Assembly: GCA_041665285.1 (NCBI GenBank)
Contig: JBAYJC010000002.1
Coordinates: forward strand, 123,291-187,290
Direction of reading: 5' to 3'
Source: JBAYJC01 sp041665285
Lineage (GTDB): Bacteria > Patescibacteriota > Patescibacteriia > 2-12-FULL-60-25
Length of the DNA stretch: 64,000 nucleotides
Every line of letters begins with the position of its first letter. Position 1 is the stretch's first letter. Positions 53,203 to 61,930 of the stretch are shown here, in pieces. A model generated the notes under the pieces. That model did no database searches. It was not told the origin of the DNA and saw only the letters and a program-made list of their open reading frames with translations. The translations under genes were made by a program, and so were the position numbers.

Positions 53203-54576
53203 ATGAAGACTATTTTTCTTTGTATCAGTCGCGGTCTAGTCTGTCGTAATATTTTACGTACAGGTGTTTTGGAACAGCTCCTTGCGCACGAAGATCTTCG
53301 TGTGGTGCTCTTCCTGCCAAAACATCGCGATGGCATTCCACAGCATCTCCGCGAGGAGTTCGCCCATCCGCGCGTGACGATCGAAGAAATAGAAGAGATG
53401 CAATACGGTATCTTTGCCCGGAAAATTTGGATTCCGCTCGTGGACAATTTTGTGTATACGACGTCTACGGATCTGTTGGCAAAGATAGGTAGCGCCAAAG
53501 TTAAGCCTGTTGCGCAATGGTGGTACCCGATCCATCGGCGACTGTTTGCGATGCTTTCAAGACCCACATGGCTGAAGCGTGTAGCGCGTAAGATGGAACG
53601 GTGGCTGTTCCATGTACATGTATTTGACAATATCTTTCAGAAGTATCAGCCGAGCGCTGTTTTTGTGGGGGCGTATCTTTCAAAGGCAGATGTGGGCATG
53701 TTGAAGGCCGCGCAACAGCGCGGGATTCCTACCTGCGGAATGCAAAAAGGTTGGGACAATCTGGAACGTGTGCTGATTCGTACGGTACCGGACGTGTTTT
53801 TATGCCAGAACAAACTCATGCAGGAAACGGCCGCGCGCATCCAGGCTATTCCACAAACCACATCACGTGTCATCGGGTTTCCCCAGTTTGATGTGTATCA
53901 CGACACAAGCAAGCTCATGACGCGTGAAGAGCTATATCAATACTTTGGGATTCCTTTGGATCATCATTTTATTTTGTTTGGTTCCGAAGGTCTTTGGACG
54001 CCGAATGATGATCGTATTATTGATGCGCTGTTGGATATGCGAGCCAAGGGGGAGATGCCGTTTCCTTTTACGGTTGTTGCGCGTCCGCATTTTAGCGACG
54101 TGCACAAAAAGCGCTATGACCGGTTTCGTGGACGTGAAGGTGTGGTTGTGGATGATACGTATCGTTGGGGTTCCTATTTCCCAGATACGTGGGACCCGAC
54201 ACGCGAAGATCTGCGCCGATTTGCCTCGGAGCTTTTGCATGCGAGTGCCATGCTTTGTATTGCCTCCACGCTTGCGCTTGATATGGCCTGCTTTGACCGT
54301 CCAGTGATTGGGATTGCTTTTGACGGCTACATTGAACCCAACGGCAATGATGCAACCGCGCGTTTGTATACCATGTCGCATTACCAACCTGTCGCGCAAT
54401 CAGGTGGTGTAGACCTCGTGCATTCGCGCGAGGAACTGCGTCAGGCGCTCTTGCGAGCTGTGGAGCATCCAGAGGTGCGCGCAGAAGGGCGTGCACGACT
54501 GCGCGAGACCATGTGTGGACCATTGGATGGTCGCTCGGCAGAACGCGTCGCAGATGTTATTCTCTCCCTCTCATGA
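53203..54576 (+). CDS. GT-B-like protein of unknown family, paralogue of 26284-27675
   Basis: 457 residues, soluble. It starts MKTIFLCISRGLVCRNIL and has KGWDNLERV, GFPQFDVYHD, FGSEGLWTPNDDRI and ASTLALDMACFDRPVIG. The same order in the protein at 26284 shows common descent. Possible roles are a GT-B glycosyltransferase or a glycerophosphotransferase-like enzyme; I do not recognise the family. It is directly followed by an ATGA-coupled methyltransferase, as is its paralogue. Confidence 0.6.
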   Translation: MKTIFLCISRGLVCRNILRTGVLEQLLAHEDLRVVLFLPKHRDGIPQHLREEFAHPRVTIEEIEEMQYGIFARKIWIPLVDNFVYTTSTDLLAKIGSAKVKPVAQWWYPIHRRLFAMLSRPTWLKRVARKMERWLFHVHVFDNIFQKYQPSAVFVGAYLSKADVGMLKAAQQRGIPTCGMQKGWDNLERVLIRTVPDVFLCQNKLMQETAARIQAIPQTTSRVIGFPQFDVYHDTSKLMTREELYQYFGIPLDHHFILFGSEGLWTPNDDRIIDALLDMRAKGEMPFPFTVVARPHFSDVHKKRYDRFRGREGVVVDDTYRWGSYFPDTWDPTREDLRRFASELLHASAMLCIASTLALDMACFDRPVIGIAFDGYIEPNGNDATARLYTMSHYQPVAQSGGVDLVHSREELRQALLRAVEHPEVRAEGRARLRETMCGPLDGRSAERVADVILSLS

Positions 54577-55544
54577 ACTCCCACGCCTGTCCTCTCTGCG
54601 CCTCAGAAGACGCAACAACCGTTGCAACGGTTGCGGATTATGCGGTGCCCTGCAAAAACGTGATCTGTCAGCGTTGTGGATTTGTGTTTCAGGATCCGAC
54701 TCCCACAGAGGAGGAGCTCGCGGCCTATTATCAACATACCTTTATTCAGGGACGTCATCAGGTCTTGTCACTGGATCAGGCACGGGAACGCGCTCAACAA
54801 AAGGGGAGCGAGAAAAAATATCCGGTGGATGGATTGCGTGACGGCTTGTCTGCATCTTCTCGTGTGTTGGAAATCGGATGTGGCTATGGCTTTCTTTTGC
54901 GTGCGTTGCGAGAAGTAACAGGCTGTTCTGTCGAAGGCGTAGAACCTTCAGCCATGTCAGGTGCGTTTGCAGAAGCGGAGTATCATATCCCAGTCTTTCA
55001 TGGGACAGCTGAATCTTATCTGGCGACGCCTGCAGAAAAGAAATATGATTTAATTATTCTGCATCATGTGTTAGAGCACATGCGTCATCCCGTGGAAATT
55101 CTGCGTGCTGTGCGGGATCGTCTTATGACCGGGGGTCGTCTCTTCATTGCGGTACCAGATGTGACACATCTGCAAGAACCGCCGGAAAGTTTTTTTCAGG
55201 TTCCTCATTTTACGAGCTTTTCTCCGTGGACCTTGCACCTCGCTCTTTCTGCGGCAGGCTGGAAAATCTTGCGTCTCCAACGAAAACTACGTCCACCGAA
55301 AAATGGTATGGAGGTGATGGCTGTTGCTCAGGAAGACGCACGACCACCGCTTGCGCACACGCAACTACTGAAGGGAAATGATCCGGCAAGCGTACAGGCC
55401 TACCTCGCGCGTGTGCGACGGATGTATCACGTGATGCGTTACGCGAAACGTCTTGTCTTACGTGTGTTGCCTGCATCTCGTGTTGAGTCATTCAGCCTTG
55501 GGTTGAGGAGAGCGGTGCGGCGTGTACGTGATCGTGTATCATAA
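54573..55544 (+). CDS. Zinc-ribbon SAM methyltransferase (4 of 4)
   Basis: 323 residues. CPLCAS and CQRCGFVFQDPTPT form the ribbon; motif I VLEIGCGYGFLLRA is near residue 98; LHHVLEHMRHP follows. The start shares ATGA with the GT-B-like gene. Confidence 0.83.
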   Translation: MNSHACPLCASEDATTVATVADYAVPCKNVICQRCGFVFQDPTPTEEELAAYYQHTFIQGRHQVLSLDQARERAQQKGSEKKYPVDGLRDGLSASSRVLEIGCGYGFLLRALREVTGCSVEGVEPSAMSGAFAEAEYHIPVFHGTAESYLATPAEKKYDLIILHHVLEHMRHPVEILRAVRDRLMTGGRLFIAVPDVTHLQEPPESFFQVPHFTSFSPWTLHLALSAAGWKILRLQRKLRPPKNGMEVMAVAQEDARPPLAHTQLLKGNDPASVQAYLARVRRMYHVMRYAKRLVLRVLPASRVESFSLGLRRAVRRVRDRVS

Positions 55545-55553
55545 TATTTTTCT

Positions 55554-56387
55554 ATGTCACATCTTGCTATCATGGGGACGGGAATGGTAGGTGGCGCGCT
55601 CTATCGTTATTTTCAGGCGCAAGGAAAAGAGGCAGGGCAATACGATCCACCAAAAGGACTCGTGGATACAGGTGTCCTTGCAGTTGCGGACGTGATTTTC
55701 ATCGCCGTGCCCACGCCGTTTTATCTGGATGGCTCTGGATTTGATGAGACGTTTTTGCGTGCCGCTATGGATGTGATTCCTGGACAAAAAACTGTGGTAT
55801 TCAAATCTACGATTCTTCCTGGTACGACCGATCGTTTTCAAGAGCTGTATCCGCAACATCGTATCTTGTTTAATCCAGAGTTTTTGACAGAGAAGACCGC
55901 GGATTATGACATGCTGAACCCCAATCGCCAGATCGTGGGGTATACGGCACAAAGCCAAGGAGATGCGCAGATGGTGTTAGATCTGTTGCCCAAGGCGCCT
56001 TTTGAAAAGGCCATGCCCGCGAAGGCGGCGGAGATGGTGAAGTATTTTGGAAATGCGTTTTACGCATTGAAAGTCGCGTATGCGAATCAGATGTTTGATT
56101 TGTGCGAGAAGATCGGTGTGGCGTATGACGACGTCAAAGAATGCGCCATCGCAGAGCCCATGATGGTAGGGGATCGGAAGAATACGCATCTCGAAATCTT
56201 TCACAAAGGCTATCGTGGCTATGGGGGGAAGTGTTTACCGAAGGATACGCGCTCCATTATCCAACTCGCAGAACGCGCAGGTGTTGATCTTGCTTTGTTG
56301 AAGGCCGCGGAATCGTATAATAATGCTTTAGCAGAGACGCAGGGATTGAATATCAAGTGGGAGGAAGGATCACCGAAGAAAGGATAG
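55554..56387 (+). CDS. Short UDP-glucose/GDP-mannose dehydrogenase-like protein
   Basis: 277 residues against about 400-440 for the family. The NAD domain (IMGTGMVGGAL) and the middle domain are present, with FNPEFLTEKTA, the Lys in NAFYALKVAYANQ, and the catalytic Cys in YGGKCLPKDT near residue 227. The C-terminal nucleotide-sugar-binding domain is absent. Nothing suggests a frameshift, because a gene on the other strand begins its end within the last 35 bases. It may use a different substrate or work with a partner. A normal product would be a UDP-uronate, which would suit the AsnB-like amidases. Confidence 0.78.
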   Translation: MSHLAIMGTGMVGGALYRYFQAQGKEAGQYDPPKGLVDTGVLAVADVIFIAVPTPFYLDGSGFDETFLRAAMDVIPGQKTVVFKSTILPGTTDRFQELYPQHRILFNPEFLTEKTADYDMLNPNRQIVGYTAQSQGDAQMVLDLLPKAPFEKAMPAKAAEMVKYFGNAFYALKVAYANQMFDLCEKIGVAYDDVKECAIAEPMMVGDRKNTHLEIFHKGYRGYGGKCLPKDTRSIIQLAERAGVDLALLKAAESYNNALAETQGLNIKWEEGSPKKG

Positions 56388-58161
56388 GAAGTATTTCGGG
56401 ATTTGCCAGCGTCGTCATGTCGCTGGCCGTCTTTCCTTCCACGAGATTTCGTAAGACTCTCCGTAAGATTTTTCCGCTTCTCGTCTTCGGAAGGTCAGGT
56501 ACAAGAAAAAGACGCTTGGGTCGCGCGATGGGGCCTATGGTCGCAGAGATGTGGGCTTGGATGTTTTCGATGGTCGTCGTGTCTGCAACGGTTGCGGTCG
56601 CGAGGACCACGAATCCCACGAGATGCTGGCCACTGATAGGGTCAGGTGCGCCAATCACAGCCGCTTCCGTTACGCCGGGAAATCGCGTAAGTGCAGATTC
56701 GATTTCTGCGGTACTTAAATTATGTCCAGCCACGATGATCACGTCGTCCGTACGCCCAAGCATCCAGTGGTCACCGTCGTTGTCCACGCGACACCGGTCA
56801 TGCGTGCAGTAGGCGTTCGGGAGTTGAGAGAAGCATGTTTCGAGGAACCTTTCCTCGTCTCGCCAAATGCCGCGGAGTATGGACGGCCAGGGTTGGTCGA
56901 TGAAGAGCGTGTCGTCTTTCAAGATGACAGAAACGCCCGGCAGGGGTTTGCCTACGCTTCCGGGTTTTTGTGGTTGCGTCTTGTCGGGTGCGAGCAGGAT
57001 CATGCCGGTTTCGGTCTGCCACCAGGTATCCATGATGGCACAGCGACCACCGCCAATAATATGATAATACCACTCCCATGCCTCTGGATTGAGCGGCTCA
57101 CCCACACTTCCAAGCAGGCGTAGGGTCGAAAGGTTGTGGTTATGCGGAAGTGCGTCGCCGTGTCGCATGAACGCGCGGATCGCGGTCGGCGCGGTGTAGA
57201 GGATGGTCACACCGTACTTGGCGCAGATTTCCCAGATGCGGTCGGGTTTGGGCCAGTCCAGAGCGCCTTCATAGAGCAGTATAGTGGCTCCTAGGGCGAG
57301 AGGACCGTATACGACGTACGAATGCCCTGTAATCCATCCCACGTCCGCTGTGCACCAATATACGTCGTTTTTCTGTGGCTGAAACACGTGGTTGAACGAG
57401 GAGACCGCGCCCACGAGATAGCCGCCGGTGCTGTGCACAATGCCTTTGGGCTTGCCTGTTGTGCCAGACGTGTGGAGCACAAAGAGCGTGTCCTCGGCGT
57501 TCATGGGTTCTGGATCTACCGTCTTGACGGTCGCGGGCACCGCGCCCCACCAGTGATCACGACCATCTTGCATGGGCGTCTCGTTCATGCGAACGCGTGG
57601 CACCACGATGACCGCTGTGACAGACGGACATTCCGCGAGCGCACGGTCGACATTTTTTTTGAGAGGGATGACATTCCCGCGATAATAGGAACTGTCGCAT
57701 GTGACGACGACCTTGCTCTCCATGTCTTGGATACGTTTCGCAAGCGACTCCACACCAAACCCTCCAAACACCACATTATGAATGGCGCCGATGCGTGCGC
57801 ACGCGAGCATGGCCACGACTGCCTCGGGGACAAGTCCCATGTAGATGGTTACGCGATCACCTTTGCGCACGCCAAGAGAGACAAGTTGTTGTGCGCATGT
57901 CTGTACGAGGGCAAATAATTCTTTATAGGTGATGTGTCGCGTGGTCGTGTCTTCCGCTTCCCAGATGATGGCAATTTTTTCTGCACGACCGTCCGTCACA
58001 TGGCGATCAACGCAGTTTACGCAAGCATTGAGTTGGCCGTCCTCAAACCAGCGCGTATGCGGCATGTCGCCTTGTGACAGGATGGTCCAAGGGTGTTGCC
58101 AATCTAAAAGAGCACTTTGTTGTGCCCAATATTCTTGGGTTTGCTGGTCAAGTGGTTGCAT
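56353..58161 (-). CDS. acs: Acetyl-CoA synthetase (AMP-forming)
   Basis: 602 residues, slightly short for Acs. The AMP-binding core has TSGTTGKPKGIVHSTGGY, DVGWITGHSYVVYGPL, DTWWQTETG and the C-terminal Lys in PKTRSGKILRR. In the hinge region, TGD is THD and GHRL is GHNL, so the Arg expected to contact ATP is Asn. Acs makes acetyl-CoA from acetate and ATP. It lies 9 bases after the sugar transferase gene and overlaps the convergent dehydrogenase gene by 35 bases. Its presence in a glycan locus is odd; supply of acetyl-CoA for sugar acetylation is one idea, but no acetyltransferase was seen here. Confidence 0.88.
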   Translation of the reverse strand: MQPLDQQTQEYWAQQSALLDWQHPWTILSQGDMPHTRWFEDGQLNACVNCVDRHVTDGRAEKIAIIWEAEDTTTRHITYKELFALVQTCAQQLVSLGVRKGDRVTIYMGLVPEAVVAMLACARIGAIHNVVFGGFGVESLAKRIQDMESKVVVTCDSSYYRGNVIPLKKNVDRALAECPSVTAVIVVPRVRMNETPMQDGRDHWWGAVPATVKTVDPEPMNAEDTLFVLHTSGTTGKPKGIVHSTGGYLVGAVSSFNHVFQPQKNDVYWCTADVGWITGHSYVVYGPLALGATILLYEGALDWPKPDRIWEICAKYGVTILYTAPTAIRAFMRHGDALPHNHNLSTLRLLGSVGEPLNPEAWEWYYHIIGGGRCAIMDTWWQTETGMILLAPDKTQPQKPGSVGKPLPGVSVILKDDTLFIDQPWPSILRGIWRDEERFLETCFSQLPNAYCTHDRCRVDNDGDHWMLGRTDDVIIVAGHNLSTAEIESALTRFPGVTEAAVIGAPDPISGQHLVGFVVLATATVADTTTIENIQAHISATIGPIARPKRLFLVPDLPKTRSGKILRRVLRNLVEGKTASDMTTLANPEILPILSSVILPPT

Positions 58162-58170
58162 GAAGCAAGC

Positions 58171-59547
58171 TTATGTTCCTTGCCGACGCAACACAATGCC
58201 AATGGTCTTCAGCAAAATCGCGACGTCCAATAGGGGCGAGCGATGGCGAATATAATACAAGTCGTATTGTAATTTGGTGAGATTATCGTCCAGACTAGAA
58301 GTAGGTGTGAGAAATTGTACTTGTGCCCATCCTGTTAATCCGGGTCGTGTGAGGTGACGGAGCGCGTAATGCGGCATACGCGCAATAAGCGGCACCACAA
58401 ATTCCGGGCGTTCTGGTCTGGGGCCGATGAGGGAAAGGTCACCGCGTAATACATTCCAGATTTGTGGGAGTTCATCAATACGGAGTTGTCGAATGATTCT
58501 GCCGACCGTGAACAGGCGAGGGTCTGTTTTGGCATCTGCCGTAAATTGCGGCCCGTATTTTTCCGCGTCCATGTGCATCGTCCGGAACTTCACAATTTTG
58601 ATCAGGACACCATGTTTTCCCACGCGGGTCTGCGTGTAGAGCACAGGCCCTGGAGAGGAGAACTTGATCGCAAGGGCAATGAACGGATAGAGAAGGATGG
58701 TGAGCACGGCAAACGGAATCGCGAGAAAAATATCCATGATGCGTTTGGCAGTTTCGTACCAAGTTTTATCCGCTTCATTCAGGTGATATAAAAACCAGGA
58801 TTGCGAAACATACGACAGCGGAATACGTCCAGTGGTCACTTCTTCAATTTCGGCGCGATCCAGAATGGTCACACGTGCGGCAATGGCACGATACAGCGCG
58901 TTTTCCAGTCCTGGATACGCATCGAGTTTAGCGCCACAGACAACGGTAGTTACGTGTTCTTCCTTGAGAAGGCGATCGAGATCTTCAAGACGCGTGCCCC
59001 AGCGAATGCCAAGATGAGGGTCAGGGGAACCAGACAAAGGAATAGCGGCCGCGAGATCAAGGCCCAGAGACGCGCTTCCTAAGAGTTTATGGAGAGAGGG
59101 CACTTCTTCTGCGGCGCCGATAAAAATCACGCGACCACGGGAAAAGCGTTTATCAATGGATTTGATGAAGAGGAGGCGCCAGAGATAGCCGAGAAGCAAG
59201 GAGAACGCAAAATAATAAAAGAGATTCGTGCGTGGTGCAATGCCGAAGAAGGGGAGGAGATAGAAAAAAGCGACAGCCACGGCGAGGTTGGCAATCATGC
59301 CCTCTAAATATGTACGGAGTAGTTTGAGCGGTTGATTGACCAGGCCTGTGTCGTAGAGTCCGGCAATATAAAAACCCATGAGCCAGAGGAGGACAACAAT
59401 GGAGAATGGGATGAAGTGGTCGTGCCACGCATCTTGCACGTTTTGGCCATAGCGGATCCAGAGCACGGCAAATAAGGCGATTTCAAAGGTGAACGCATCG
59501 CCGAGCACAAGCAGTCCGCGTTTGAGGTTGTGGCTAAAAGAGATCAT
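58171..59547 (-). CDS. Polyprenyl-phosphate glycosyl-1-phosphate transferase (WbaP/WcaJ-like)
   Basis: 458 residues. Four N-terminal membrane segments, a CoA-binding-like domain (VIFIGAAEEVPSLHKLL), one more membrane segment, and the catalytic domain with KRIMDIFLAIPF, KFSSPGPVLYTQTRVGKHG, KIVKFRTMHMDAE, LRIDELPQIWNVLRGD and SLIGPRPERPEFV. It links the first sugar-1-phosphate to undecaprenyl phosphate at the inner face of the membrane, so it is the initiating enzyme of the locus. It is divergent from the subtilase gene and is followed 9 bases later by acs. Confidence 0.92.
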   Translation of the reverse strand: MISFSHNLKRGLLVLGDAFTFEIALFAVLWIRYGQNVQDAWHDHFIPFSIVVLLWLMGFYIAGLYDTGLVNQPLKLLRTYLEGMIANLAVAVAFFYLLPFFGIAPRTNLFYYFAFSLLLGYLWRLLFIKSIDKRFSRGRVIFIGAAEEVPSLHKLLGSASLGLDLAAAIPLSGSPDPHLGIRWGTRLEDLDRLLKEEHVTTVVCGAKLDAYPGLENALYRAIAARVTILDRAEIEEVTTGRIPLSYVSQSWFLYHLNEADKTWYETAKRIMDIFLAIPFAVLTILLYPFIALAIKFSSPGPVLYTQTRVGKHGVLIKIVKFRTMHMDAEKYGPQFTADAKTDPRLFTVGRIIRQLRIDELPQIWNVLRGDLSLIGPRPERPEFVVPLIARMPHYALRHLTRPGLTGWAQVQFLTPTSSLDDNLTKLQYDLYYIRHRSPLLDVAILLKTIGIVLRRQGT

Positions 59548-59614
59548 ATTCGCGTGTTTTCATGCGTTACTGTATGCTTTGTTCGCCTCTTTTGTCCAGA
59601 GGAAACCCTGTTTT

Positions 59615-60844
59615 ATGCAACAAAGTACTTTTTGGAAAAGGTTATTTTTTAGCGCTTTTCTGTGGGGAATGGCTCTTCCATGTCTTGCGGCTCCTGTACC
59701 GCCTTCTTTGCCAACCCTTGTTCCCGATGATCTTTTTTGGTCCCGTCAGTGGTATCTCCGTCAAATTCATGCTCCAGAAGCATGGGCAGTGACCACAGGC
59801 TCAAAAGAGATCATTGTGGCCATGATTGACGGGGGCGTGGACATGGATCATCAGGATCTCCGGGGAGCGTTTTGGACCAATGCCCGCGAGATGCCGAATG
59901 ATGGTGTTGATAATGATCAGAACGGCTATGTGGATGATGTACACGGGTGGAATTACGTGACAGATAGTCCAAACGTCAAACCCGTATGGAAGGAGGAGCA
60001 GTACGAAGAAACATGGAGCCACGGGACCATGGTGGCTTCTTTGATTGCCGCAAAGGGGAATGATGGCCGTGGAATTGCAGGCGTGGCATGGAACGTACGA
60101 TTGATGCCGCTTGTGATTCTTGGGGCAGAGGGAGAGGGCCAGGTAGATGATTTGGTGAAGGCTGTGCGTTATGCCACGAACCATGGGGCGCAGGTGATCA
60201 ATATGAGTTTGGCGGGTGATACGTATAGCGAAGAGCTTGAGGAGATGATTCGTCGCGCGCAGGATGCAGGGGTAGTGATTGTGGCGGCAACGGGGAATAA
60301 TGATGGGCTGGATGGTCTGGATCTGGATACGGACCTTTCTTATCCTGCGTGTTTTGATCGCGGGCCATATCGTCGGTTGATCGGCGTGGGTGGGACAGAC
60401 ACGCTTGATCAAAAAGCGCCGAGTGCAAATTACGGGACACGCTGTACGGATATTGTAGCACCCGGACAAGAGTTTTTTGCCGCACGCCCTTCGTATCCGC
60501 ATGGGAATAAGGCGACGTCGACAGTGCCTGGCTATGTGGACGGGATGACGGGCACGAGCTTAGCGGCGCCCCTTGTCACGGGGGCGGTCGTGCTATTGAA
60601 AAGCGTGCATCCAGAGTGGACGGCTACGCAGATTCGCGAACGTCTCCTTCAAACAGCAGATGCGATTGAAGATAATCTGACATTTTTTCAGCGGAATAAG
60701 ATGGGCGCAGGCCGCCTCAATATTGGCCGCGCGCTGACAATCGATCGGCCTGTGCTCGTGGCCGCGTCTGCACCAACATCCACCGCCATGACCGTGACGC
60801 CGCCCAAACAAGCAAAACGCGCCACCACGCGTAAGCGATCATAG
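59615..60844 (+). CDS. Secreted subtilisin-like serine protease (S8)
   Basis: 409 residues. Residues 1-24 form a signal peptide (WKRLFFSAFLWGMALPCLA). The catalytic triad is complete: Asp in VAMIDGGVDMDH near 70, His in SHGTMVASLIAAKGND near 135, and Ser in GMTGTSLAAPLVTGA near 313; the oxyanion Asn is in AATGNN. The first residues of the mature part (WYLRQIHAPEAW) are as in S8 enzymes with a short or no propeptide. The C-terminal ~45 residues are Ala/Thr/Lys-rich. AGAGGA lies 10 bases before ATG 59615. It could process surface proteins; no direct evidence. Confidence 0.9.
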   Translation: MQQSTFWKRLFFSAFLWGMALPCLAAPVPPSLPTLVPDDLFWSRQWYLRQIHAPEAWAVTTGSKEIIVAMIDGGVDMDHQDLRGAFWTNAREMPNDGVDNDQNGYVDDVHGWNYVTDSPNVKPVWKEEQYEETWSHGTMVASLIAAKGNDGRGIAGVAWNVRLMPLVILGAEGEGQVDDLVKAVRYATNHGAQVINMSLAGDTYSEELEEMIRRAQDAGVVIVAATGNNDGLDGLDLDTDLSYPACFDRGPYRRLIGVGGTDTLDQKAPSANYGTRCTDIVAPGQEFFAARPSYPHGNKATSTVPGYVDGMTGTSLAAPLVTGAVVLLKSVHPEWTATQIRERLLQTADAIEDNLTFFQRNKMGAGRLNIGRALTIDRPVLVAASAPTSTAMTVTPPKQAKRATTRKRS

Positions 60845-60845
60845 G

Positions 60846-60875
60846 TTGCCCAGCTTTTTGCGAGAGTGGTATCAT
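60846..60875 (+). promoter_or_regulatory. Promoter of the tandem epimerase genes
   Basis: TTGCCC (4/6), 18 bases, TATCAT (5/6). An AGTTC-AC-GAACT inverted repeat covers the predicted RNA start at 60875-60886. Confidence 0.45.
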
Positions 60876-60903
60876 AGTTCACGAACTTTTTCTTTTTCCT
60901 CCC

Positions 60904-61926
60904 ATGCCCCTTTTTTCTCCCGTAGACCGTAAAAACATCCTTGTGACAGGTGGCGCTGGTTTTATTGGATCGCATCTTTGCGATGCACTCATCAAAACGG
61001 CCAATGTCATTTGCGTGGACAACTTTTCCACGGGGACTGTTGCGAATATTGATCATCTCCTCCAGCACCCGCAGTTCGAGCTAATCAATCATGACCTCAC
61101 AGAACCACTGGACCTGGCGACTTTTTCTGAGCTCGCACGGTTTCATGTGCCTATTCAGGGTATTCAGGAGATCTATCATCTCGCCTGCCCAATCTCGCGA
61201 CGACATTTTGAGGAGTTTCGCGTGGCAACTGCTTTGACAAACTCTGTGGGCATGAAGCATGTCTTAGATCTTGCCGTGGCAAATAAAGCGAAGGTGCTCT
61301 ATGCGTCTTCTTCTGTGCTCTATGGGGCGCGTCGTCCAGATCGAGATGCTGTTTCAGAGACAGATCCCTGCAATATCGACCATCTCACGCCACACGGAGC
61401 CTACGATGAGGGGAAGCGTTTTAGTGAGGCTATCGCGTGCACGTATGGAGATGTGTACGGGCTTGATGTGAAGATTGCGCGTATCTTTCGCACCTATGGG
61501 CCACGGATGAAGGTCTATGATGGCAATTTGCTTCCGGACATGGTGAATGCGGCCTTAGAAGGAAAAGATATTGAATTGAATACAACCGATGATCGGCGGA
61601 TCTCCTTGTGTTATGTTTCCGATGTGGTGGACTGCTTGATGAAGCTCATGCAGTCGCCTATTGATGTGACAGTGCTCAATGTGGGGTCTGCACAGGATTA
61701 TCTGTTGTCTGCGGTTGCAGAAAAGATTATTCGGTTGACAGAGACGCCTTCACGTGTGCGCTTTGAGCCAACCAACCAGCCACTGTTTGAGGCGCCGCTC
61801 CCAGATATTGATAAAGCACGTCAGATCCTTCATTGGCTCCCGCTTGTTCGTTTGGAAGATGGTCTGCGCCACATGATCGATGATGCTCGTTCTCAACGCC
61901 AACGCATAACCTCCTTTTCCTCCTAA
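60904..61926 (+). CDS. UXS-like NAD-dependent nucleotide-sugar epimerase/decarboxylase (copy 1)
   Basis: 340 residues. VTGGAGFIGSHLCDALI binds NAD; the catalytic pair is in AYDEGK; IARIFRTYGPRM is the UDP-glucuronate decarboxylase (UXS) signature. If active as UXS it would turn UDP-glucuronate into UDP-xylose. The substrate-loop region reads ELNTTDDRRISLCYVSDVVD. A tandem paralogue follows 4 bases later. Confidence 0.83.
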   Translation: MPLFSPVDRKNILVTGGAGFIGSHLCDALIKTANVICVDNFSTGTVANIDHLLQHPQFELINHDLTEPLDLATFSELARFHVPIQGIQEIYHLACPISRRHFEEFRVATALTNSVGMKHVLDLAVANKAKVLYASSSVLYGARRPDRDAVSETDPCNIDHLTPHGAYDEGKRFSEAIACTYGDVYGLDVKIARIFRTYGPRMKVYDGNLLPDMVNAALEGKDIELNTTDDRRISLCYVSDVVDCLMKLMQSPIDVTVLNVGSAQDYLLSAVAEKIIRLTETPSRVRFEPTNQPLFEAPLPDIDKARQILHWLPLVRLEDGLRHMIDDARSQRQRITSFSS

Positions 61927-61930
61927 TCCT

